A DNA stretch of 28,625 nucleotides from an uncultured Eubacterium sp. (GCA_910584985.1 CAJUDJ010000021.1:1-28625); one strand, 5' to 3'; counted from the first letter of the stretch, positions 5,761 through 14,050 are shown. The notes: generated by a model from the letters alone, not told the origin. Translations and numbers: made by a program.

Positions 5761-7158
5761 TTATACAGGATGAACCTTTGTTTCAATATCATCATGCTTA
5801 CCGTCAAGTCCATACTTGGCATCTCTTCTGTTCTGGAAGAATTTAACGGCAACCTGATCAAACTGCGCATAGGAAAGAATGTCCTCTTCCTGCTCATAAT
5901 ATTCAGCAATTTCACCCTTGAACTTATCCAGCTCAGGCTTAAGAAGATCAGCAGGGCGGCAATCTATAACAGGCTCATCGCCAACGATTTTCTTTCTGAA
6001 TTCAGGGTCAATATCACACGGTGTTCTGCCGTACTTTCCGGCAACCATATCCTTGAATTCCTTGGTTACCATCTTGTAGCGTTCACCCATAATGATATTG
6101 AATACAGCCTGTGTGCCCACAATCTGCGAGGTTGGTGTAACAAGCGGCGGATAACCGCTGTCCTTACGAACGCGCGGAACCTCGGCAAGCACCTCTTCCA
6201 GCTTATCTGCCTTGCCTGCCTGTTTAAGCTGATTCAGAAGGTTTGAAAGCATTCCGCCCGGCACCTGATAAAGCAGCGTGTTTGCATCTACGCCCAGCAT
6301 TTTTGTGTTCAGAAGCCCTTCGGCAATATACTTTTCACGAAGCGGAACAAAGAAATCACGGATTTCCGTTAATGCTTTAAGGTCAAGCCCCGTATCATAT
6401 TCTGTTCCCTGAAGCGCAGCAACCATGGATTCCGTTGCAGGATGAGAGGTACCCATAGCAAGCGGGCTCATAGCCGTATCAATTACATCAACGCCGGCCT
6501 CAATACCCTTGAGCTGCACCATAGATGCAAGACCCGAGGTGTAATGGGAATGAAGCTGAATCGGAATGTTAACAGCTGCTTTCAGCGCCTTAACAAGATC
6601 GTAAGTGCCGTAAGGTGTTAAAAGACCTGCCATATCCTTAATACAGATGGAATCAGCACCTGCATTTTCAAGCTGCTTTGCATAATTGCAGTAATAATCA
6701 ATATCAAAAACAGGGCCTGTTGTGTAAGAAATTGCAGCCTGCACATGACCGCCGTATTTCTTGGCAGAGGTAATAGCAGTTTCAAGGTTTCTCACATCGT
6801 TCAGCGCATCAAAGATACGAAGAATATCAATGCCGTTATCAATACTTTTCTTTACAAAATAATCTACAAGGTCATCTGCATAATGGCGGTAACCAAGCAT
6901 ATTCTGACCCCTGAAAAGCATCTGAAGCTTTGTGTTCGGGCATTTTTTGCGGATAAGACGAAGTCTGTCCCACGGGTCTTCGTTAAGAAAACGAAGGCAG
7001 GAATCAAAGGTAGCACCACCCCAGCATTCCAGTGAGTGGTAGCCGATTTTATCCATTTTTTCAAGAATGTCCGAAAACTCATCTGTTTTCATTCGTGTTG
7101 CAATCAGCGACTGATGTGCATCACGAAGCACGGTTTCGGTAATACCAATTTTAGCCAT
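5761..7158 (-). CDS. oadA: PYC/OadA-type carboxyltransferase subunit (transcarboxylase 5S-like)
   Basis: A 465-residue protein of the pyruvate carboxylase/oxaloacetate decarboxylase alpha family, which moves CO2 between biotin and pyruvate/oxaloacetate. Visible hallmarks are the N-terminal TVLRDAHQS with metal-ligand Asp 13, FRGQNMLGYRHYADD, the CIKDMAG motif with the lysine (174) that is carbamylated in the family, and the metal-binding HSH at 203-205. The conserved C-terminal domain is present (YPPLVTPTSQIVGTQAVFN). There is no biotinyl domain; it is encoded separately just upstream. A GTG at 7167 is in frame, but it lies inside the GAGGTG ribosome binding site; the ATG at 7158, six bases further on, is the likely start. 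It is last in a three-gene operon. The gene name marks the family, not a proven decarboxylase role. Confidence 0.92.
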   Translation of the reverse strand: MAKIGITETVLRDAHQSLIATRMKTDEFSDILEKMDKIGYHSLECWGGATFDSCLRFLNEDPWDRLRLIRKKCPNTKLQMLFRGQNMLGYRHYADDLVDYFVKKSIDNGIDILRIFDALNDVRNLETAITSAKKYGGHVQAAISYTTGPVFDIDYYCNYAKQLENAGADSICIKDMAGLLTPYGTYDLVKALKAAVNIPIQLHSHYTSGLASMVQLKGIEAGVDVIDTAMSPLAMGTSHPATESMVAALQGTEYDTGLDLKALTEIRDFFVPLREKYIAEGLLNTKMLGVDANTLLYQVPGGMLSNLLNQLKQAGKADKLEEVLAEVPRVRKDSGYPPLVTPTSQIVGTQAVFNIIMGERYKMVTKEFKDMVAGKYGRTPCDIDPEFRKKIVGDEPVIDCRPADLLKPELDKFKGEIAEYYEQEEDILSYAQFDQVAVKFFQNRRDAKYGLDGKHDDIETKVHPV

Positions 7159-7168
7159 ATCATTCACC

Positions 7169-7549
7169 TCAATTTAAAGTAATAATAATCTGGCCTGCTT
7201 CAACACTGTCGCCCTTATTTACGGAAACGGAAGCAACCGTTCCTGCTGAAGGCGCAACAATATCATTTTCCATTTTCATTGCTTCAAGAATGCAGAGAAC
7301 ATCACCCGAATTCACAGACGCACCGACAGATGTTTTAATATCCAGAATCGTGCCGGGCATCGGCGCTTCAACTTTTACTGCACCCTCAGCACCTGAAGCG
7401 GCAGGCTTTGCAGCCGGTGCAGGAGCAGAAGCTGCGGCCTTGGGAGCGGCAGAAACCGGGGCAGCGGCAGGCACAGCAGTGTTTGAGCCTGCTTCATCAA
7501 CCGTAACATCATAAGCTGTTCCGTTAACTGTAATTGTATATCTTTTCAT
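7169..7549 (-). CDS. Biotin carboxyl carrier protein
   Basis: A 126-residue carrier: an N-terminal strand (KRYTITVNGTAYDVTV), an Ala/Pro-rich flexible linker (about residues 24-56), then a biotinyl domain with VEAPMPGTI and the biotin-attachment motif EAMKM (Lys 92). It shuttles carboxybiotin between the carboxyltransferase subunits encoded on either side. An ATG at 7558 directly abuts AGGAGG with no spacer; the ATG at 7549, nine bases away, is a better start. The linker and size fit the 1.3S subunit of transcarboxylase or the biotin subunit of Na+-pumping decarboxylases. Confidence 0.93.
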   Translation of the reverse strand: MKRYTITVNGTAYDVTVDEAGSNTAVPAAAPVSAAPKAAASAPAPAAKPAASGAEGAVKVEAPMPGTILDIKTSVGASVNSGDVLCILEAMKMENDIVAPSAGTVASVSVNKGDSVEAGQIIITLN

Positions 7550-7565
7550 ATTGTTCATCCTCCTG

Positions 7566-8888
7566 TTATTTCACTGAGTGTTTTCTTGGAATGGTTGTTT
7601 CACGCTTACTGTCAAGAAAGCTTAACGCATTGATAAGCTTTGTTCTTGTTTCGGCAGGAACAAATATATCGTCAACCGCACCGCATGCGGCAGCTGTAAA
7701 CGGAGAAGCAAGCTCTGCTTCATATTCCGTTTCAAGCGCAGTTCTGCTTTCACCTGCTGCAAGTCTGTCATTATAAAGGAAAGCAACCGCTGCATCTGTT
7801 TCAAGCGGAGATATAACTGCTGTATCCCACGCAAAAACAAGGTCCGCATTTGCGCCTCTGCCTGCAAGCATAATATAAGCTGCACCAACAGCTTTTCCCG
7901 TTATAACGGAAATCTTGGGGCAGGTTGCAGATGCATAAGCAGATGTAAGCTTTGTTGCGGCAACAAGCATCTGATTCTCCTTTTCTTTTTGAAGACCTTT
8001 TGCATTTACAAGCGTAACAATGGAAATATTGAAAGCATCGCAAAGTTTAATAAACGCTTCAGCCTTATAAGCACAGGAAGGGCACACTGCTTCGCCGTCA
8101 AATGCAACGAAACCAACGGTTATGCCGCCAATCTGCGCAAAAGCGGTTACAGCATTTTCTGCATAGCCGGCTTTGATTTCAATTACGCTGTTTTCATCGG
8201 CAGCAGCCAGAATAATATCCTTTGCAGATGCATTTTCATCCGCACCGTAAGAAAGCTTTTCTTCATAATCAAAAGCAGGCGCTGTTTCCAGATTGTTTGA
8301 CGGAAGAACCGAAATCAGTTCCTTTGCCGAAGCAATGGCAGAAGCCGCGTCATCGGCAAGAATATCAACTGTTCCCTGTTTGAAAGAGTCCTCAGCCGTA
8401 ACACCGGCGGGGGCTGTTACATAAAAATCTGCATTCTTGGCCGCAATAACAACATCAGCCATATTTGCCATAAGTGCCGATGTGCCAAGACATGCACCCG
8501 CAATAACGGAAATCTGAAGAACCACACCCGAAACAGATGTTGAAGCCTTTAAAATTTCGCCGTAGGCGTTCAGTGCTTCAAAGCCCTCTTTCAGTTTCAT
8601 TCCGTTTGAATCATAAATGCCGATAACGGCAGAGCCTGTTTTTTTGGCAAGCTCATATATTTTTTTTATTTTAGCGCACTGTGCAGTGCTGATTGCACCA
8701 CCGTCCACAGTAATATCCTGTGAAAAAGCATAGGCATAAACACCGTTTACCGAGCCGTAGCCTGCAACTACTTCAATTTCGCCGTCTGCCGATTTTGCAA
8801 AGGCGTCAAGCTCCGTAAAAGTGCCTTCATCAAAAAGCGATAAAAGCCTTTTGCGCGCTTCAGTATCTTTTACTGTAAGTTCACTCAC
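7566..8888 (-). CDS. Acyl-CoA carboxyltransferase beta-like protein (MmdA/12S-like, divergent)
   Basis: A 440-residue protein with the two-crotonase-fold plan of carboxyltransferases. The C-terminal half is typical: GFVAFDGEAVCPSCAYKAEAF, GKAVGAAYIML, ANADLVFAWDTAVISP, and the end GAVDDIFVPAETRTKLINAL is close to MmdA. The N-terminal half is divergent: the oxyanion-hole region reads AGACLGTSALMANMADVVI where a Gly-Gly pair is usual. The family is normally about 510 residues, so this copy is short. It probably transfers CO2 between biotin and an acyl-CoA, but loss of consensus in the CoA-binding half makes the substrate uncertain. It starts at GTG with GGAGG 8 bases upstream, is first in the operon, and has a likely promoter at 8964-8992. 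Confidence 0.82.
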   Translation of the reverse strand: MSELTVKDTEARKRLLSLFDEGTFTELDAFAKSADGEIEVVAGYGSVNGVYAYAFSQDITVDGGAISTAQCAKIKKIYELAKKTGSAVIGIYDSNGMKLKEGFEALNAYGEILKASTSVSGVVLQISVIAGACLGTSALMANMADVVIAAKNADFYVTAPAGVTAEDSFKQGTVDILADDAASAIASAKELISVLPSNNLETAPAFDYEEKLSYGADENASAKDIILAAADENSVIEIKAGYAENAVTAFAQIGGITVGFVAFDGEAVCPSCAYKAEAFIKLCDAFNISIVTLVNAKGLQKEKENQMLVAATKLTSAYASATCPKISVITGKAVGAAYIMLAGRGANADLVFAWDTAVISPLETDAAVAFLYNDRLAAGESRTALETEYEAELASPFTAAACGAVDDIFVPAETRTKLINALSFLDSKRETTIPRKHSVK

Positions 8889-8963
8889 TAAAAAATCCTC
8901 CTTGATAGATTAATCATAAATCTGAAAAAAAAACAAAACTTCCAGAAATATCTATTCTTGGGT

Positions 8964-8992
8964 ATTTTAACATTTTATATTTATAATTACAA
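8964..8992 (-). promoter_or_regulatory. Promoter of the carboxyltransferase operon
   Basis: On the minus strand: TTGTAA (8987-8992), a 17-base spacer, then TAAAAT (8964-8969), leaving a leader of about 70 bases before GTG 8888. Spacing is ideal, the hexamers are near consensus and the surroundings are AT-rich. I see no riboswitch fold in the leader. Confidence 0.6.
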
Positions 8993-9041
8993 CTATTTTT
9001 TTCTTTATTTTTAATATTATTAAAAATTTATTTAATATACG

Positions 9042-9072
9042 AAAAGGCACTGATTTAAAATCAGTGCCTTTT
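9042..9072 (-). terminator. Terminator of the twelve-gene operon
   Basis: Perfect 13-base stem (AAAAGGCACTGAT / ATCAGTGCCTTTT) with a TTAAA loop, starting 12 bases past the pseudouridine synthase stop at 9085. The T-run is built into the stem end (CCTTTT). It separates this operon from the carboxyltransferase promoter. Confidence 0.88.
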
Positions 9073-9084
9073 AAACTCAACCAG

Positions 9085-9840
9085 TTATTCTGTCTCTGAT
9101 TTTTCTGAGGAGCGAAGCAGCTTTTTTACTTCATTTTCCGTTAATTCGCGCCATTTCCCCTGTGCCAGCATACCAAGCTTCAGCGATCCCATGGAAATTC
9201 TTTTCAGCCTTGCTACTTCCAAACCAACAGCCTCACACATTTTTCTGATCTGGCGGTTTCTGCCCTCTCTTAATACAAATTCAAGCACAACTCTGCCCTG
9301 TTCCTGCGTGAGAACTGTAACCTCGCAGGGTGCAGTTTCCCGGCCGTCTATTTCAATTCCGTTTCTTAATCGGTAAAGCGACTCATCCGAAACAGACGGG
9401 CGAACGGTTACACGGTATACCTTGGCAAAATTATGGCGGGGATGTGTCATTGCATTTGCAAAGGCACCGTCATTTGTAAGAAGCAGCAAACCTTCGGAAT
9501 CCCTGTCCAGTCTGCCGACCGGATATATTCTTTCGTCCACATTTTTTACAAGGTCCATAACGGTTTTTCTGCCAAGCTCATCAGATACAGTGGTAACATA
9601 TCCGCGGGGCTTATGCAGCATTATATAACGCATTTGCGTAACTTTATTTATTTTTTTTCCGTAAACCGTTACCAAATCCTTTTTCGGATTAATTTTATCA
9701 CCGATATGCGCAACATGGCCGTTTACCTTAACCTTGCCTGCCTCAATGATTTCTTCACTTTTCCTTCTGGAAGCCACACCGCAATCCGCCATGAATTTCT
9801 GCAGCCTCACATCATTCCTGTTTGACATAATATTCAACAT
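9085..9840 (-). CDS. rluB: rRNA pseudouridine synthase, RluB/RsuA family
   Basis: A protein of about 251 residues. Residues ~10-70 form an S4 RNA-binding domain (VRLQKFMADCGVASRRKSEE, then AGKVKVNG). The RsuA/RluB catalytic domain follows, with GRLDRDSEGLLLLTNDG carrying catalytic Asp 112, and later REGRNRQIRKM. The family isomerises a single uridine in rRNA; RluB acts on 23S U2605 (E. coli numbering), the commonest role in Firmicutes, but RsuA or RluF activity cannot be excluded. The start may be ATG 9840 or ATG 9828; both overlap the end of the carboxypeptidase gene (stop at 9812), so translation is coupled. It is the last gene of the long operon. Confidence 0.93.
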   Translation of the reverse strand: MLNIMSNRNDVRLQKFMADCGVASRRKSEEIIEAGKVKVNGHVAHIGDKINPKKDLVTVYGKKINKVTQMRYIMLHKPRGYVTTVSDELGRKTVMDLVKNVDERIYPVGRLDRDSEGLLLLTNDGAFANAMTHPRHNFAKVYRVTVRPSVSDESLYRLRNGIEIDGRETAPCEVTVLTQEQGRVVLEFVLREGRNRQIRKMCEAVGLEVARLKRISMGSLKLGMLAQGKWRELTENEVKKLLRSSEKSETE

Positions 9841-10861
9841 CCTCTTCTGCCGTTATCGGCACAGAACAAATTTCCTTTTCTTTATATTTTATAACTGCAG
9901 TCCCGATTTCGCTGCCCTTTTTAACAGGGGCATAAACAAACGGAAAGCAGAAGCATTCAACCGTTATAAGCTGCGGATTAACAACATTTATCTGCGCAGA
10001 ATACGATGCATTCAGCTTATCCTGTATTCCGCCCACAGCATTTATCTGAATTGAATTTTGAATTTCTTTTTTCTGATACTTTTTTTCGCATTCGCTGTAA
10101 AGCGATATATGGTCATTCCAGTCATCACCGTCATTCAGCGTAACACAAATCATTCTTATGCCGTTTCTTTCAACAGCAGAAACAAGGCATCTACCTGCCT
10201 TTTCGGTAAAACCTGTTTTGATTCCAATACAGTCATCCAGAAAAGCAAGCAGCTTGTTGTGATTATAAACAGGATGCTTTTCACCGTTAATGGTAACCTC
10301 CATGCGGCGTTCCCTGCAAATCCCTGCAAAAATTTTATTTTCAAGTGCATTTGCTGCAAGCAGCGCCATATCATAAGCCGTCGAATGATGATTTCCCTCA
10401 TCAAGCCCTGACGGAGTAACAAACAAGCTGCTGTTCATACCGACAGCGCGGGCCTTTTCATTCATCATGGCTGCAAAACCCTCCATACTTCCGCCAAGAT
10501 ATATAGCGGCAGCATTTGCGGCATCATTTCCCGAAACAATCAGCATTCCCACAACAAGGTCATGAAGGGATATCTTATCGCCTGCCCTTAAACCGAGTGA
10601 AGTGCCGATTACATTTACCATTTCATCCGTAGCCGTTACCACATCATCCAGCTTTCCGCTTTCGCAGGCAATAAGTGCCGTCATAATTTTAGTGGTGGAC
10701 GCCATACTTCTTTCCTCATAGGCATTTTTTTCATAAAGAATTTCACCCGAAGCCGCATCTATAACAATTGCCGAAACCGCACTGCAGCCTGCACCGTAAA
10801 CAGACATCGGAATAAGCGCAGTTAAAATCAAAACAAGCATCAAAGATATTTTTTTCAACAA
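9812..10861 (-). CDS. dacF: D-alanyl-D-alanine carboxypeptidase (class A low-molecular-weight PBP)
   Basis: A secreted or membrane-associated serine peptidase that trims the terminal D-Ala from peptidoglycan pentapeptides. It has a signal peptide (LLKKISLMLVLILTALIPMSVYGAG), then SIVIDA-like strands and the three active-site motifs STTK, SGN and KTG in the right order and spacing (58, 113 and 217 counted from the GTG at 10870). A short C-terminal beta domain follows. Numbering aside, GTG 10870 lies inside the ribosome binding site AGGTG; TTG 10861 (6 bases away) or TTG 10858 is a more likely start. It follows gerW and overlaps rluB. A hairpin covers its ribosome binding site. DacF is the sporulation-linked paralogue; the choice over dacA/dacB is by neighbourhood. 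Confidence 0.93.
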   Translation of the reverse strand: MLKKISLMLVLILTALIPMSVYGAGCSAVSAIVIDAASGEILYEKNAYEERSMASTTKIMTALIACESGKLDDVVTATDEMVNVIGTSLGLRAGDKISLHDLVVGMLIVSGNDAANAAAIYLGGSMEGFAAMMNEKARAVGMNSSLFVTPSGLDEGNHHSTAYDMALLAANALENKIFAGICRERRMEVTINGEKHPVYNHNKLLAFLDDCIGIKTGFTEKAGRCLVSAVERNGIRMICVTLNDGDDWNDHISLYSECEKKYQKKEIQNSIQINAVGGIQDKLNASYSAQINVVNPQLITVECFCFPFVYAPVKKGSEIGTAVIKYKEKEICSVPITAEEDVEYYVKQE

Positions 10862-10864
10862 AAT

Positions 10865-10899
10865 AATCACCTGCTAAAATATATATGCAGCAGGTGATT
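10865..10899 (-). promoter_or_regulatory. Hairpin covering the ribosome binding site of dacF
   Basis: Perfect 11-base arms (AATCACCTGCT / AGCAGGTGATT on the minus strand) with a 13-base AT-rich loop. The second arm contains the AGGTG of the dacF ribosome binding site, and ATTTTGTTG follows. It could act as a weak terminator after gerW, as a translation-repressing hairpin, or both. Confidence 0.65.
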
Positions 10900-10913
10900 A
10901 AAATTTCAGAATA

Positions 10914-11303
10914 TTATTCAGCTTTTTCTTCAGCCTTATCTTCCTTTGATTTAAGAAGCTTTGAAACCTGATCTACAAGCTCAGGAATCATTGCAATTGC
11001 ACGGTCCGCAGAAGAGGTGTAATTATCAATCTGCATTAATCTTACCTTATCATTCTGAATCACAATAAATGCAACCGGGCTGATGGTGATGCCACCGCCG
11101 CCGCCACCGCCGAAAAGCTCAGCATTGCTTTTGGACGGAAGATCTGTGCCGCCGCTTGTAAAGCCATAGGATACCTTGGAAACAGGAATAAGTGTTGTAT
11201 CCCCTGTAATCATCGGTTCACCGATAATAGTTGAAACATCAACCATTTCACGCATTTTTTCAAGCGTTTTTTCCATTATTTTGTTTACAGGTGTTTCTTT
11301 CAT
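10914..11303 (-). CDS. gerW: GerW family sporulation protein (YtfJ)
   Basis: A 129-residue protein matching GerW/YtfJ: an N-terminal VNKIMEKTLEKMREMVDVSTIIGEP segment, a strand pair (LIPVSKVSYGFTSGG), a run of seven glycines, then ITISPVAFIVIQNDKVRLM. In Bacillus the protein is made in the forespore and is needed for germination with some germinants; its biochemistry is unclear. AAGGAG precedes ATG 11303. It sits between a DUF2953 gene (YtfI in Bacillus) and dacF, a conserved order in spore formers. It is the best sign in this window that the organism belongs to a sporulating lineage. Confidence 0.92.
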   Translation of the reverse strand: MKETPVNKIMEKTLEKMREMVDVSTIIGEPMITGDTTLIPVSKVSYGFTSGGTDLPSKSNAELFGGGGGGGITISPVAFIVIQNDKVRLMQIDNYTSSADRAIAMIPELVDQVSKLLKSKEDKAEEKAE

Positions 11304-11330
11304 AATTATAACTCCTTACATTAAAGTTTA

Positions 11331-12014
11331 TTATTTATTTCTAATTATATTTATCAAAAATGTTTTTCCGGCCGAAAGCAGCACTTTCAGGATTACCGCC
11401 ACACTTACGGAGCCGATAAACTGCAAGCCGTATTCATTCCCCGGCGCAATGAAATCCGGTGCAATCCAGTCATCATACCGATCCACCTTCATACCACTCA
11501 GAACAGCACCCTTAAACGGATAATAATATTTGCATACTCTTCCGTAAGCCTGCGCAATCTGAGCAGCATCACCGCCGCCAATAAGTATTTTAACATAAAG
11601 CGAATAAATATGGAAGCCCTTAAATAAAGTTATTACCGCATCAGATGCGGACTGAAACAGATTGGAAGCAAAGCTCATAATACCCACAATACCGTCCTTG
11701 TGCCACAGCTCTTTTATGTAATTTGGCTTTTCGGGCTTTTCAGCCTTGTGTTCCTCCTGTGAAGAAGTCGTTTTTTCTTTTTGTGCGGATTTATTACCCT
11801 TCTTTTTCTTAACCTCCTCGGCTTTTTTCTCGGGAAGCAGAATAAAAGAAAGGATTTTTGTTAATTCAATTTCTTTTTCAATCCACAATATTTTTACTGT
11901 GGTGCACCAATCACCGTCATAAATCACGGTAAAGGTTGCAGAAACAGAAAGAACCGATACAATAAGAACTGTAATAACTGCAAGAATTATTAAAAATGCA
12001 ATCATTCCTTTCAC
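11331..12014 (-). CDS. DUF2953 family protein (YtfI-like)
   Basis: A protein of about 227 residues. One N-terminal membrane segment (residues ~3-25) is followed by a short strand, a Lys/Glu-rich low-complexity linker (about residues 64-98, KKAEEVKKKKGNKSAQKEKT) and a C-terminal domain with FHIYSLYVKILIGGGDAAQIAQAYG and a hydrophobic end. This is the DUF2953 pattern, usually encoded beside gerW. Function is unknown; sporulation linkage is by context. Start is GTG 12014 or ATG 12005; GGGTG lies 6 bases before the ATG, which makes it slightly preferable. Confidence 0.85.
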   Translation of the reverse strand: MKGMIAFLIILAVITVLIVSVLSVSATFTVIYDGDWCTTVKILWIEKEIELTKILSFILLPEKKAEEVKKKKGNKSAQKEKTTSSQEEHKAEKPEKPNYIKELWHKDGIVGIMSFASNLFQSASDAVITLFKGFHIYSLYVKILIGGGDAAQIAQAYGRVCKYYYPFKGAVLSGMKVDRYDDWIAPDFIAPGNEYGLQFIGSVSVAVILKVLLSAGKTFLINIIRNK

Positions 12015-12026
12015 CCTTTCATAAGC

Positions 12027-12641
12027 TTAGTCTTCTTCTGCAACATCTTTAACCTGAAGTATTTTATCATTATCACTTTCAAAAAGAGAGGTCTGGCCGT
12101 TTTCCTTAGCCTCCTTATCAGATTCTTCAACTGCCGGAAGTTCGGGCAGATCCTCAAGGCTGTTTAAGGAAAAGCATCGCAAAAACCTGTCTGTTGTGCC
12201 GTAAACAAGCGGCCTGCCCGGCAAATCAAGCCTGCCTTTTTCTTCAATAAGACCTTTCTGAACCAGATTAGCTATTGAACCCGAACAGTCAACACCCCTT
12301 ATCTGTTCAATAAAACTTTTGGTAACGGTTTTATTGTAAGCCACAATGGCAAGCACCTCAAATGCTGCCTGAGATAACGGCGCATTCTTTTTAATTTCAA
12401 GCAGTGCCCTGACATTATCGCCGTATTCTTCCCTTGTGCAGAGCTGATATTTTCCGTCTATTCTTACAAGGCAAATTCCGCTGTTTCTTTCATCATACAA
12501 ATCACCGAGATGTGCCAGCATTTTCGTTATATTCTCTATATCAAGCTCCAGCAGCTCTGCCAGCTTTGCCGCATCAACAGGCTCGCCCGAAGCAAAAAGC
12601 ATGGCTTCCAGCTTTGCTATAATATTGTTTTCATTCTTCAA
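12027..12641 (-). CDS. scpB: Segregation and condensation protein B
   Basis: A 204-residue winged-helix protein, the kleisin-associated subunit of the SMC condensin complex. Visible motifs are AKLEAMLFASGEPV near the N-terminus, QAAFEVLAIVAYNKTVTKSFIEQIRGVD, and the GRPLVYGTTDRFLRCF end of the second winged helix. An acidic tail follows. The start is TTG 12641, with GAGGT 8 bases upstream; it overlaps the scpA stop by 11 bases, so the two proteins are probably made in step. The SMC gene is not in this window. Confidence 0.95.
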   Translation of the reverse strand: MKNENNIIAKLEAMLFASGEPVDAAKLAELLELDIENITKMLAHLGDLYDERNSGICLVRIDGKYQLCTREEYGDNVRALLEIKKNAPLSQAAFEVLAIVAYNKTVTKSFIEQIRGVDCSGSIANLVQKGLIEEKGRLDLPGRPLVYGTTDRFLRCFSLNSLEDLPELPAVEESDKEAKENGQTSLFESDNDKILQVKDVAEED

Positions 12642-13353
12642 TGTTTTCTACCTCATTAATAATCTGAACATCGGGGTTATCCACAGCACCCTCAATGGAT
12701 ATTTTCTTTGTTTTTGCAAGCTCAAGCACAGCAAGAAAGGTTGCAACAATATCGCTGCGCGACTCTGCTCCGTCAAAAAGTTTCAGGAATTTAACTTTTT
12801 TTCCGCTCCACAGCTTTCTCATAACCGTGCTGATTTTGGAAGCAACATTCACAAATTTTCTTGCCACGATTGCTTTGAAGGAATCAACCGGCGGCGGCAG
12901 CTTGCGCTGTGCCCTGCCTGCCGCAGAAATATAGGCATTCAGAAGTTCCTCGCCTTCGTGAAAACGCTCGTAATCATAATTGATGTAACCCGGCTGCGGC
13001 TCACGCACAAAGCGGTTGAAACCGTCGGTCTGCCGGCTGAGCTTTTCTGCCATCAGCTTACAGTCGCGGTATTCAATCAGCTCGCCCGTAAGCTCTGTTT
13101 TCAGCTTTTCAGCCTCTTCATGCCTTGGCAGCAGGGAAACCGTTTTGATGTAAATAAGCCTTGCCGCCATTTCAAGGAAATCACCGGCAATATCAAAATC
13201 GGCATCCTCCATACGGCGCACATAATCAAGATACTGATTCACAAGCTCCACAATCGGGATATCGTTAATATTCAATTTATGTTTGCTGATGAGATGAAGC
13301 AACAGGTCCATCGGGCCTTCAAACACCTCAAGCTTATAATTTAACTGATCCAT
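12631..13353 (-). CDS. scpA: Segregation and condensation protein A (kleisin)
   Basis: A 240-residue kleisin that bridges SMC heads. The N-terminus has the hallmark YKLEVFEGPMDLLLHLISKHKLNINDI, followed by VNQYLDYVRRMEDADFDIAGDFLEMAARLIYIKTVSLLP. The middle is charged and variable. The C-terminal winged helix (SRSDIVATFLAVLELAKTKKI) binds the SMC cap. GAGGA precedes ATG 13353. It lies 6 bases after the site-2 protease gene and overlaps scpB. Confidence 0.96.
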   Translation of the reverse strand: MDQLNYKLEVFEGPMDLLLHLISKHKLNINDIPIVELVNQYLDYVRRMEDADFDIAGDFLEMAARLIYIKTVSLLPRHEEAEKLKTELTGELIEYRDCKLMAEKLSRQTDGFNRFVREPQPGYINYDYERFHEGEELLNAYISAAGRAQRKLPPPVDSFKAIVARKFVNVASKISTVMRKLWSGKKVKFLKLFDGAESRSDIVATFLAVLELAKTKKISIEGAVDNPDVQIINEVENIEE

Positions 13354-13359
13354 ATTTCC

Positions 13360-14031
13360 TCAAGCAATAAGATTAAATAACAAGTTCGGTATAAACGAAA
13401 TAATTTTCATAAAAAATGATGTAATATACCCTATCGGCGTGTCAAGCAGCCCTGTAAACAGCAGCACAATAAGCGCAATCATGGCATAGCGCTCATATTT
13501 CATATATCTGAAATAGATTTTGCTAGGAATCAGAATTGCAAAAATTTTTGAGCCGTCCAGCGGAGGTATCGGAAACAGATTGAACACGGCAAGCGAAACA
13601 TTTACCATTGCCGCATATTTAAAAAACATTGTAATATAGAGAAGCAGCGTACTTTCGGGGAACAGCAGCAGAATATAATAAAAGCACACCGAAACAAAAG
13701 CCAGAAGCAGATTGGAAACAGGGCCTGCCAAAGCTGTAAGCGCCATTCCCTTTTTCGGATTTTTGAAGTTTCTTGCATTGACAGGAACAGGATTTGCATA
13801 TCCGATACCGAATAAGAATATCATAATTGTTCCTACTAAATCAAGATGTTTAAAAGGATTTAAGGATAATCTGCCGAAATTTTTAGCCGTTGAATCGCCC
13901 ATTTTATAAGCCATCCAGCCATGTGCCACCTCATGAAAGGGCAAACAGCAGAAAACCACAAACATTCTTGAAAATACAACGGCAAAAATCAAAAGCGGAT
14001 CTCCGTTTCTGAATACATTGATTAAAGACAT
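13360..14031 (-). CDS. Site-2 protease family membrane metalloprotease (M50)
   Basis: A 223-residue intramembrane zinc protease. The HEVAH motif (residues 33-37) gives two zinc ligands and the catalytic Glu; NLFPIPPLDG supplies the third ligand, Asp 159. About six hydrophobic segments are present. It is the short form of the family, without PDZ or CBS domains, typical of the gene found beside scpA in Firmicutes. Substrates are unknown; some relatives cleave anti-sigma factors or signal-peptide remnants. The ribosome binding site is weak (GAAAGG, 13 bases from the ATG). Confidence 0.9.
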   Translation of the reverse strand: MSLINVFRNGDPLLIFAVVFSRMFVVFCCLPFHEVAHGWMAYKMGDSTAKNFGRLSLNPFKHLDLVGTIMIFLFGIGYANPVPVNARNFKNPKKGMALTALAGPVSNLLLAFVSVCFYYILLLFPESTLLLYITMFFKYAAMVNVSLAVFNLFPIPPLDGSKIFAILIPSKIYFRYMKYERYAMIALIVLLFTGLLDTPIGYITSFFMKIISFIPNLLFNLIA

Positions 14032-14050
14032 AACAGTAACATAGCCTTTC

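Noticed and set aside
5749..6246. 165-codon plus-strand frame opposite the OadA-type gene
   Set aside because: It starts inside the bidirectional terminator region and is antisense to strongly conserved coding sequence.
12601..13344. 247-codon plus-strand frame opposite scpA
   Set aside because: It is almost exactly antisense to scpA, which has unmistakable kleisin motifs; composition is rich in Phe/His/Lys with no family signal.
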